Source: CAYWQB01 sp964460785 | GTDB taxonomy: Bacteria > Chlamydiota > Chlamydiia > Chlamydiales > CAYWQB01 | Assembly (NCBI GenBank): GCA_964460785.1 | Contig: CAYWQB010000001.1 | Coordinates: forward strand, 186,001 to 250,000 | Reading direction: 5' to 3' | DNA: 64,000 bases | Shown here: positions 41,908 through 49,212 of the stretch, in pieces | Layout of the letters: every line of letters starts with the position of its first letter | Numbering within the stretch: position 1 is the stretch's first letter | Position numbers and translations under genes: made by a program | Notes under the pieces: generated by a model | Seen by the model: only the letters and a program-made list of their open reading frames with translations | What the model was told of the DNA's origin: nothing | The model's database searches: none

Positions 41908-42650
41908 CCAAACCCATCTCTCCCTATGACGCTCCCAGGAAATTGATTGTTCCTGGAGGCAAAGAAGAGACCATTGATTACTGTGTAAAAGATATTATTG
42001 AGCAGGCGCAACAAGCTATTTCTCAAAGAGGCCGCTTTGTCATCGCTCTTTCTGGAGGCAGCACACCAAAAGTGATCTATGATTGCTTAGCAAAAAATCA
42101 CCAAGATAGCTGTGACTGGAAAAAAGTTTGGGTATTTTGGAGTGATGAGCGCTCGGTTCCACCTACAGACCCGGATAGTAACTATCATATGGCTATGGAG
42201 TATGGTATTGCCAAGCTGCCAATCCCTGAAGAGCAAATCTTTCGCATGCCAGCTGAGGCTGAAAACCTAGACCAAGCAGCGCAGCAATACGAGAAAACTC
42301 TCCTCACTCATGTGCCTGATGGCAAACTTGATTTTATCATGCTGGGTATGGGAGATGATGGTCATACTGCTTCATTATTTCCGCATACGGAAGGACTCAA
42401 AGAGCAAGCACGTCTTGTGATTGCCAACCATGTTCCCCAAAAACAGACCAGCCGTATGACGTTTACCTTTCTCTGCTTAAACCAAGCGCGTGCTGTACGC
42501 TTTTATGTTTTAGGAGAGAGCAAAGCCCCGATGCTAGCCTCGATCTTCACAAAAACCTACCAGCCAGAGCTTCTTCCCTCTCAAGCTGTAGGAACACATA
42601 AAAATCCTTCTCACTGGATTGCGGACAAAAAAGCAGCGTCTCAGTTATAG
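41904..42650 (+). CDS. pgl: 6-Phosphogluconolactonase
   Basis: Pgl (DevB) hydrolyses 6-phosphogluconolactone, the product of Zwf. It has 248 residues. The sugar-phosphate-binding segments are A-L-S-G-G-S-T-P-K, S-D-E-R-S-V-P-P-T-D-P-D-S-N-Y and the M-L-G-M-G-D-D-G-H-T-A-S-L-F-P motif of the SOL/DevB type. The ATG overlaps the opcA stop. In Chlamydia I recall devB directly after zwf; here opcA lies between. Confidence 0.96.
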   Translation: MTKPISPYDAPRKLIVPGGKEETIDYCVKDIIEQAQQAISQRGRFVIALSGGSTPKVIYDCLAKNHQDSCDWKKVWVFWSDERSVPPTDPDSNYHMAMEYGIAKLPIPEEQIFRMPAEAENLDQAAQQYEKTLLTHVPDGKLDFIMLGMGDDGHTASLFPHTEGLKEQARLVIANHVPQKQTSRMTFTFLCLNQARAVRFYVLGESKAPMLASIFTKTYQPELLPSQAVGTHKNPSHWIADKKAASQL

Positions 42651-42669
42651 TTCTCGCTCATTAAACGTT

Positions 42670-42697
42670 TTGTCAGCCTTGTGTAGGCGACTATCTT
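42670..42697 (+). promoter_or_regulatory. Possible promoter of the hexose-phosphate transporter gene
   Basis: TTGTCA at 42670-42675 and TATCTT at 42692-42697 are separated by 16 bases, just upstream of a good AGGGAGG ribosome-binding site and the ATG at 42715. Confidence 0.35.
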
Positions 42698-42714
42698 CCT
42701 AGAGGGAGGCTTTC

Positions 42715-44070
42715 ATGCGTAGTAAACTTTCTTTTTTACTACCTGCGCAACCTGCGCCCCCTATCCAGTGCAGTAAAAAAATCTCCACTGAATATCGTAA
42801 ATGGCGTTGGCGCATTCTATATAGTTCTTTTATTGGATATGCAATTTACTACTTTACAAGAGGCTCCCTTGCAATGGGAATGCCCTCTCTCAAAACGATG
42901 GGTTTTGATGAAGTCGCTCTTGGCTGGCTTGTCTCTTGCTTTCAGGTAGCTTATGGCATCAGTAAGTTTGCAAATGGCATTCTGGCTGACCGAGCCAATC
43001 CCCGATTTTTCATGGCGATTGGCCTGGTTATGACAGGCATTGTCAATATTTTCTTTGGCTTGTCGAGTTCGTTATTTGCTTTTGTGGTCTTTTGGACTCT
43101 CAATGGTTGGTTTCAAGGGTTTGGCTCTGCCCCCTGCCATAGATTGCTCACTCACTGGTATGCAAAGAAAGAGCGAGGACGCTGGTGGGGCATTTGGAAT
43201 ACCTCACACAATGCGGGAGCTGCACTCTTCCCCCTTCTTGCTGTTTGGCTTTTACAAAATAAAGGGTGGCAAGCTGTGATGTGGGTGCCTGGCATCATTG
43301 CAATCATTACAGGCTTCTTCCTCATCAACCGTTTGCGCGACACCCCTCAATCTCTGGGGCTCCCCCCAATCGAATCCTTTAAAAAAGATAAGGATTCCAA
43401 ATCTGCCTCCTATTACGAGCGAGATTTTTCGATTAAGGAGATCCTCTTTGAGCACATCCTTCTCAATAAGTTGATCTGGTTTGTCGCAATTGCAAACCTC
43501 ATGGTCTATATTATCCGTTGGACAATCAGCAACTGGTCTTTCCTCTTTCTTGTCGAAGCAAAGGGATTTGAAAACTGGCAAGCAGCTCGCTGTATCTTGT
43601 GGTTTGAGGTCGGTGGATTTATTGGTAGCCTAGCTGCTGGCTGGGTGTCAGATCTCTTCTTCCAAGGACGACGCACAGCTCCTAATGCAATTTTCATGCT
43701 TATGCTGATTCCCGCCATTCACTTATTTAGTCTTTGCTCAAGCTCCTCAAACTATCAATTCCTTACAGAACCTGTGATGGGAGCCATTGGCTTTTTTATT
43801 TTTGGCCCACAAATGCTTCTCGCTGTACAGTCGACGGAAGTCTCTCATAAGAAAGCTTCTGCAACAGCCGTGGGCTTTTTAGGCATTATTGCCTATCTAG
43901 CATCTGCTGTGATTACAGGAGGCCCTTTGGGTTATGTAGTAAGAGATGGTGGAGGCTGGCAGGAAGTCTTTTTCCTACTTAAAACCTGCACTGTCATTGG
44001 CATTGTCGCGATTCTTACCATCCCCCTTTTACGCAAGCCAACGGCGGCTATGAACCCAAAAAAGGCATAG
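42715..44070 (+). CDS. uhpC: Hexose-phosphate antiporter, UhpC/GlpT family
   Basis: This 451-residue major-facilitator protein has about twelve membrane helices and belongs to the organophosphate:phosphate antiporters. Supporting segments are Y-A-I-Y-Y-F-T-R-G-S near residue 45, S-K-F-A-N-G-I-L-A-D-R in the first cytoplasmic loop, and W-F-Q-G-F-G-S-A-P-C. In Chlamydia the UhpC homologue imports glucose 6-phosphate from the host. Its place directly after zwf-opcA-pgl fits import of the very substrate that these enzymes use. Glycerol 3-phosphate is the main alternative substrate. Confidence 0.92.
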   Translation: MRSKLSFLLPAQPAPPIQCSKKISTEYRKWRWRILYSSFIGYAIYYFTRGSLAMGMPSLKTMGFDEVALGWLVSCFQVAYGISKFANGILADRANPRFFMAIGLVMTGIVNIFFGLSSSLFAFVVFWTLNGWFQGFGSAPCHRLLTHWYAKKERGRWWGIWNTSHNAGAALFPLLAVWLLQNKGWQAVMWVPGIIAIITGFFLINRLRDTPQSLGLPPIESFKKDKDSKSASYYERDFSIKEILFEHILLNKLIWFVAIANLMVYIIRWTISNWSFLFLVEAKGFENWQAARCILWFEVGGFIGSLAAGWVSDLFFQGRRTAPNAIFMLMLIPAIHLFSLCSSSSNYQFLTEPVMGAIGFFIFGPQMLLAVQSTEVSHKKASATAVGFLGIIAYLASAVITGGPLGYVVRDGGGWQEVFFLLKTCTVIGIVAILTIPLLRKPTAAMNPKKA

Positions 44071-44079
44071 GGAAGATCC

Positions 44080-45105
44080 ATGCGAGTATTAGGCATTGAA
44101 ACGAGTTGTGATGAAACAGCAGCAGCAGTTGTAGAGGATGGTGAGAAGGTTCTTTCAAATATCATCCACTCTCAGCTAGACCTTCACAGGGCATATGGGG
44201 GAGTCATTCCTGAAGAAGCTTCAAGAGGGCATATTCAAGCTCTTCCTGTTGTTGTACGAGATGCTCTTAACCAAGCTGGTTGCCGACTCAATGATATTGA
44301 CCTAATCGCTGTGACAAAAGGCCCTGGACTTATTGGGGCTTTGCTGACAGGGCTTAATTATGCAAAAGGCCTAGCAATAGGCTCTGACATCCCTCTAGTT
44401 GGGGTCAACCATATCGAAGCGCATCTCTATGCGGCTTTAATGGGCAAGCTAGACTCTTTAGACTTTCCCCTACTCGGTGTTGTATTATCAGGGGGACACA
44501 CCTCGCTTGTCCTTATCAATGAAGTTGGCCAATATCAATTCATTGGGGCGACACAAGATGATGCAATTGGAGAGGCCTTTGATAAGGTAGCAAAGCTTCT
44601 GGACCTCCCCTACCCTGGAGGTCCAGAAATTGAAAGATTAGCCAAAAAGGGCAACCCAAAAGCTTTTCCTTTTCATGGAGGGCGAATAAAAAACTCCCCT
44701 CTAGACTTTTCTTTTTCAGGGCTAAAAACTCAAGTCATGTATTGTATTAAGGGACAAAATAGCACAAAAGCCTCCCCTAATGCTTTAGGAGAAGCATCTT
44801 ATCCAGACTTAGCAGCTAGCTTCCAGCATGCAATCTTCACAGATCTAGAAAAGAAAATACAGCGTGCTATTGAGCAATATGCTCCATCCTCTATTGCTTT
44901 TGGAGGAGGTGTGACACACAATCAAACCATGCGCCTTTTTTTAGAAAAGGCATTTCCCAATCAAGCTCTCTTATGGCCAGGGAAAGGAATGAGCTTAGAT
45001 AATGCTGCCATGATTGCTGGTTTAGGTTACCAAGTCTTCCACAAGAATAATGGCAAAAGTGACTCCTTAGACTTAGAGGCTAAAGCTAGAATTCCTTTAG
45101 CATAA
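44080..45105 (+). CDS. tsaD: tRNA threonylcarbamoyladenosine transferase TsaD
   Basis: TsaD transfers the threonylcarbamoyl group to A37 of ANN-decoding tRNAs, together with TsaB and TsaE. It has 341 residues. The N-terminal V-L-G-I-E-T-S-C-D-E-T is characteristic, and the metal-binding His111 and His115 lie in N-H-I-E-A-H-L-Y, the same positions as in E. coli. V-L-S-G-G-H-T-S and the late G-G-G-V-T-H-N phosphate loop are present. It begins 9 bases after the transporter gene. No tsaB or tsaE is adjacent. Confidence 0.97.
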   Translation: MRVLGIETSCDETAAAVVEDGEKVLSNIIHSQLDLHRAYGGVIPEEASRGHIQALPVVVRDALNQAGCRLNDIDLIAVTKGPGLIGALLTGLNYAKGLAIGSDIPLVGVNHIEAHLYAALMGKLDSLDFPLLGVVLSGGHTSLVLINEVGQYQFIGATQDDAIGEAFDKVAKLLDLPYPGGPEIERLAKKGNPKAFPFHGGRIKNSPLDFSFSGLKTQVMYCIKGQNSTKASPNALGEASYPDLAASFQHAIFTDLEKKIQRAIEQYAPSSIAFGGGVTHNQTMRLFLEKAFPNQALLWPGKGMSLDNAAMIAGLGYQVFHKNNGKSDSLDLEAKARIPLA

Positions 45106-45109
45106 GCCT

Positions 45110-46525
45110 TTACATAATAGCCAAAGCAGTATCGAGACTTTTGATCAGCTCACTGGCTAAAGGCCTATCTGCAGGCCTTTCTTGCAAGCAGTGACGAACA
45201 ACTTTTGTGATTGATGGGCCATGTTTTTTTTGAAAAGAGTCCCAGGAAATGTCCTCCAAATTAACGACCATGTTTTGCATTGGCAAGAACTGCCCCTGCA
45301 AAACATAATATAAAGTAGCCCCTACGGACCAAATATCTGCAGGCTTCCCTAACTTCATCTGATGGACTTCTGGAGCCATATAATTAGGCGTTCCATTCTT
45401 TTTTTGTACTTCATGCTCTCCATCTTTCAGGCGACAAGACAATCCAAAATCACCTAGAGATGCATGGGATGCCCCAATAAAAATATTGGCAGGCTTAAAG
45501 TCTGCATGTAAAACATTATTCTTATGCATGACCTCCAAGCCTATCACAGCATCGCGGACCCATGTGATGAGCTGTTTGTGATCTGCCGTCACAATATGTT
45601 CAACTAGGCTCCCTTTTTCTCGTGCATCCATAACAGTAAAAATAGCACCATCTATGTGCCCTACCTTCAAGGCTCCTGCTAAATATGGCGAGAGAGAATA
45701 CATATCGAGGGCAATCCGGTACTCTTGCAAAATGTCTCGCTGATAGGAAAGTCGTTTCTTATCTTTTGGAAGGGTATATTTCACAGCAACTTTGCGCCCT
45801 GAGTAGAGATCTTCACCAAGGAAAACGCGTCCAAACGCTCCTGCAGCCTTTAGCCTCCCTCTTGCATCCACACCCATTCCTGATACTTCATATGTCGATT
45901 GATCAATCGTCACTGTAAAAGTGAGATTTGCATCTGTAAAAAAATTTAAAGATGGCCCCTGTGAGATAATCGCTATTTCTGATAGATCCATCTTAAAGAT
46001 ACCATCAAATTTAGACAAAAAACCCTTCTCCACACTATTGGTGGGATAGTTTTCTGTAAAAATAGGGACCCCTTGAATGAAAGATTTGTACCCGACTCGC
46101 CCCTCTTTATCCTGATAAAAAGACCAGTTCTTAGGAGGTGGGACAGGGCCATATAAAGAGGGCGCAGCAGCATCCATACCAAGAGATAAAGGTCGGTCTT
46201 TTTCCAAAATAATCATTTTGTTTGTCTGCCCCAGAACTTTGGGAAGCAAACCTTCAAACTGCCTCTTTGAAAGGCTTTTATCTATGGCTAAGATAAGCTC
46301 TTTTTCAGAAGAGTAAAGGTAGTGACTGATGTTTGGATGCTCTCTATATGGCTTCTTATAAAAAAAAGAATTTGCCAAATGCGTCTTAGCAACTCTCTTG
46401 AGAGACGAAGCAATATCATTTATCGAAAGTAAGGAGGTTCGTGACTGCGGCTTCTGACTCGTCTTTGTATAGCTATTCCTCAGCATCTGTGGAATGCTTC
46501 GTACACTTGCTGCAACCCCGCTCAT
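45110..46525 (-). CDS. Ser/Thr protein kinase B with shared N-terminal domain
   Basis: This 471-residue protein has a eukaryotic-type kinase domain from about residue 225 to the end. The glycine loop is G-A-F-G-R-V-F-L-G, the ATP lysine lies in K-V-A-V-K-Y, the catalytic loop reads V-L-H-A-D-F-K-P-A-N, then G-D-F-G and M-A-P-E. Arg before the catalytic Asp is Ala, so it is a non-RD kinase. Residues about 68-225 form an unrecognised domain that aligns with the same region of the kinase ending at 46973 (Y-G-P-V-P-P-P-K-N-W). No membrane segment or signal peptide. Likely last gene of the kinase operon; possible type III effector. Confidence 0.88.
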   Translation of the reverse strand: MSGVAASVRSIPQMLRNSYTKTSQKPQSRTSLLSINDIASSLKRVAKTHLANSFFYKKPYREHPNISHYLYSSEKELILAIDKSLSKRQFEGLLPKVLGQTNKMIILEKDRPLSLGMDAAAPSLYGPVPPPKNWSFYQDKEGRVGYKSFIQGVPIFTENYPTNSVEKGFLSKFDGIFKMDLSEIAIISQGPSLNFFTDANLTFTVTIDQSTYEVSGMGVDARGRLKAAGAFGRVFLGEDLYSGRKVAVKYTLPKDKKRLSYQRDILQEYRIALDMYSLSPYLAGALKVGHIDGAIFTVMDAREKGSLVEHIVTADHKQLITWVRDAVIGLEVMHKNNVLHADFKPANIFIGASHASLGDFGLSCRLKDGEHEVQKKNGTPNYMAPEVHQMKLGKPADIWSVGATLYYVLQGQFLPMQNMVVNLEDISWDSFQKKHGPSITKVVRHCLQERPADRPLASELIKSLDTALAIM

Positions 46526-46612
46526 AAGAAATCAACAAATTAATTAAAAAAACGGGCAATAGTTTAATACTAAAAAAACAAAAATACAATCTTTCACTTA
46601 CTACAAAACGAG

Positions 46613-46951
46613 TCAAGAGCTTGTAATTTTTTTATTAAATACGCGCAAGCTCTTCTCTATGACATCACGAATAGCAGGAGACAGCTCTTCACTTAGTTCT
46701 CCATCAAATACAATAGACTGTATACTCCCTGTTTCTAAGCTGCTATGCACACAAACCCTTGTTGCAACCATGTTAGGCAAATCGTAGATCGCATGAGCTA
46801 CTTTTAAAAAGTGCCCATCTTCTTTATCTAACATGAGTACCAAATAACTGGTCAGGTATTGTTTAGATGCGCTCACTCTACTTTCAGAGACTAGCTCTAC
46901 CAAAGGGTTATTTTGCAGAAACTCTACATTCGCTTGAATCACATCACTCAT
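46613..46951 (-). CDS. Small unknown protein between the two kinase genes
   Basis: The 112-residue protein is not recognised. It is mildly acidic, lacks a signal peptide or membrane helix, and seems to alternate strands (Y-L-V-L-M-L, V-A-T-R-V-C-V) with a terminal helix. It lies 21 bases after kinase A and 87 before kinase B on the same strand, with a GAGAG site before its ATG. Size, acidity and position next to possible effectors would suit a secretion chaperone or kinase regulator, but no chaperone motif can be pointed out. Confidence 0.65.
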   Translation of the reverse strand: MSDVIQANVEFLQNNPLVELVSESRVSASKQYLTSYLVLMLDKEDGHFLKVAHAIYDLPNMVATRVCVHSSLETGSIQSIVFDGELSEELSPAIRDVIEKSLRVFNKKITSS

Positions 46952-46972
46952 TATACTCTCTCTTTATTACAC

Positions 46973-48844
46973 TTATCTTGAAGCTAGGATTCTATCTAAC
47001 TTATGACTCAATACCTCTGCAGTCGGTCGATCCTTTGGATCTAAGCTAAGACAGTCTCTCAGTAGTTGTGCAACTTCCTCTCCATGTCTTGCTCGTATTT
47101 CTCCAAAGCGAATCTTACCTATATCTGCTTGCCAAGAGATCACACCACCTTCACCTTTAGGGCCTTGCTGAAAGCGAGGTCTTCTTCCTGTTAAAGCAGA
47201 GTATAGCGTCATTCCTAAAGAAAATACATCTGATGCTTTCTGAGCTTTTCCTGAAGATAATACTTCTGGAGCAATAAATCCCGGCGTGCCACAAACTTTA
47301 CTTGCCTCTGTTTTTCCCTTTGCAAGACGCGTTGAAATACCAAAGTCCCCCACAGCTGCACGGCCTCCTTCTCCAATTAAAATATTGTCTGGCTTAATAT
47401 CAAGATGTAAGACGCCTTCTCTGTGCATAGCAGCCACTCCTTTTGCAGCATCTCTCACATATTTGATATTTGCCACCCCATGGCTTGCTACAATACGATC
47501 GTGTAAATCTCCTCCCTCCATAGCATCCATAACAATGAACATACGCTTGCCGATATGCCCTACCTGAGAAGCTCCTACAAGATGCCCTCCAGCTTGATGG
47601 AGATCGAGCATCAGACGAGGCTCTCCTTTAATATCCTTAAAGCGCACCTCTCGATCCCCTTCAGCAAATACATGCTTAATTGCGACTTTTTTTCCTGTCC
47701 CTTCTTCCGTTCCAACAAAGACGCGGCCAAAAGCACCTGTTCCTTTTAATTGACCATCCTCACCTCTACCAAGCCCCTGTACATTATAAGCTGAGTCTCC
47801 AATACGAATCCTGAAAGAAACATGTGGATCTGTCATCATTTTCCCAGGTGTTGCGGAAGATAAAATTGGCAGGTCAGCCTCGCGTATCTTATGGACATTT
47901 TGAAACTGAGATTCAAACCCTGCTCGCTTGGGACCTGTTGGATAGGTCCTAGAACGAATGGTCATTCCTTGTATTGTTGTCTGATAGCCCTTCTTTCCTC
48001 CTATCTCTATTTGCTCCCATCCTTCAGGAGGGGCGACAGGACCATACACACTACCGCTTGCTTCCTTAAGATCTGCAACAACGGTCTCCTCTCCTTTCAA
48101 GTAAAAAAGAGCGCTTCCTGATGCCATTGCATCAGCAACATGTGCTCGTAGTTGTGTGCTTGTTGTCCCCTTACCAATCGCTAAAACCACTTCTGAATCG
48201 GCAAAGCAAACATGATAGTCAATATTCGCATGCCCTTCAGGCTTAGTAATTGTACACTGATCAGGGGAAATGCCGCATGCAGCTAAAGTTGACTGCAGCT
48301 CTGTTTGAGGCATGCTAGTCTCTCCTTCTACTCTTTCTACAGAAGGTAAAGCAGCCAAAATATGACTAGGCACTGATGGTCCCTCAGCAACATGAACTCT
48401 ACCTTGTAAAACCTGAGGTTCTGGCTCCCTTCGTGCTGGCTCTTGCCGAACAGCTCGTAGCCCTTCTAGGCCTACCCGCATTTCTTGGCGCACGCGATCT
48501 TTTAAACTTTTCCCTGCTAAGCCATCAGGAGTTGCGCGATTGCAGACAGCTTTATACATTCCTTTAATTTCAGAATCTGACAGCTTACTAATGGTGCTTT
48601 CATCGGCAAGTAACGTGGCTAGCTCCACTTGAATTGCTCGCTGATTCTCTCTATTGACTTTAGTTTTGTCTTCAATACATTGATTCAAAGTAGGAAAACT
48701 AGAGGCAAATCCCCCTCCAATTTTTTCCTTTATATCTTGCAGAGCCGTTTGAAACTCGGCTTTAGCATCAGAGGGTTGAGGGTCTCGCCCTACATCTCCT
48801 ACTCGCGCTGGACCTAAATCCCCACCTCTATCTATTCCACTCAT
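46973..48844 (-). CDS. Ser/Thr protein kinase A with long N-terminal extension
   Basis: This 623-residue protein has about 200 N-terminal residues that are charged and Pro/Glu-rich, then a domain (about 205-370) shared with kinase B, including Y-G-P-V-A-P-P-E-G-W and G-Y-Q-T-T-I-Q-G, and finally a kinase domain. Catalytic elements are G-A-F-G-R-V-F-V-G, K-V-A-I-K-H, V-L-H-L-D-I-K-P-D-N, G-D-F-G-I-S and I-A-P-E. The residue before the catalytic Asp is Leu, not Arg (non-RD). All residues needed for phosphotransfer are present. No membrane anchor like that of PknB-type receptors. It is first in a three-gene minus-strand run. Confidence 0.9.
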   Translation of the reverse strand: MSGIDRGGDLGPARVGDVGRDPQPSDAKAEFQTALQDIKEKIGGGFASSFPTLNQCIEDKTKVNRENQRAIQVELATLLADESTISKLSDSEIKGMYKAVCNRATPDGLAGKSLKDRVRQEMRVGLEGLRAVRQEPARREPEPQVLQGRVHVAEGPSVPSHILAALPSVERVEGETSMPQTELQSTLAACGISPDQCTITKPEGHANIDYHVCFADSEVVLAIGKGTTSTQLRAHVADAMASGSALFYLKGEETVVADLKEASGSVYGPVAPPEGWEQIEIGGKKGYQTTIQGMTIRSRTYPTGPKRAGFESQFQNVHKIREADLPILSSATPGKMMTDPHVSFRIRIGDSAYNVQGLGRGEDGQLKGTGAFGRVFVGTEEGTGKKVAIKHVFAEGDREVRFKDIKGEPRLMLDLHQAGGHLVGASQVGHIGKRMFIVMDAMEGGDLHDRIVASHGVANIKYVRDAAKGVAAMHREGVLHLDIKPDNILIGEGGRAAVGDFGISTRLAKGKTEASKVCGTPGFIAPEVLSSGKAQKASDVFSLGMTLYSALTGRRPRFQQGPKGEGGVISWQADIGKIRFGEIRARHGEEVAQLLRDCLSLDPKDRPTAEVLSHKLDRILASR

Positions 48845-48862
48845 GAATCAAAACCCCATAGC

Positions 48863-48880
48863 TACCCTAAGGTTAGGGTA
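48863..48880 (-). promoter_or_regulatory. Palindrome upstream of kinase A
   Basis: TACCCTAA and TTAGGGTA form a perfect inverted repeat with a 2-base centre, ending 18 bases before the kinase A ATG. It could be an operator for a dimeric repressor or a 7-bp RNA hairpin in the leader. A three-codon reading frame (ATG, two codons, stop) lies between it and the ATG. Confidence 0.45.
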
Positions 48881-48956
48881 ACAAAATAAAATTTTGATTT
48901 TAACACATATTCTTAACCACCTAATAGTCAGAATAGTAGATATACGAGAAGCTACG

Positions 48957-48985
48957 TTGCTTTTTATTAGGAGGGTGAGTAAAAT
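48957..48985 (+). promoter_or_regulatory. Predicted promoter of rpmG
   Basis: TTGCTT at 48957-48962 and TAAAAT at 48980-48985 are separated by 17 bases, about 45 bases before the rpmG ATG. Confidence 0.45.
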
Positions 48986-49029
48986 CAGCCTCTTTTTTGA
49001 GAAATCATTTACTGTGAGTTGAGTCAGTC

Positions 49030-49185
49030 ATGGCAAGTGCAAGTGAAAACATTAAGTTAAAGAGCACAGAAAGCTCTTTCACCTACCACACAAAGAAAAA
49101 TAAGCGGAAACACCCAAACCGCTTAGAGCGCAAGAAGTATGATCCTACTCTTCGCCGTCACGTCCTTTTCCGCGAGACAAAATAG
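49030..49185 (+). CDS. rpmG: 50S ribosomal protein L33
   Basis: This short gene encodes 51 residues: N-terminal M-A-S-A-S-E-N-I-K-L-K-S, then S-F-T-Y-H-T-K-K-N-K, L-E-R-K-K-Y-D-P and R-R-H-V-L-F-R-E-T-K at the end. These are standard L33 segments. There is no C-x-x-C pair, so this is the zinc-independent form. It is followed by lolE and lolD, an order I recall from Chlamydia. Confidence 0.96.
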   Translation: MASASENIKLKSTESSFTYHTKKNKRKHPNRLERKKYDPTLRRHVLFRETK

Positions 49186-49212
49186 TCTTGCCTACGTCCG
49201 AGGGGGAAGAGA

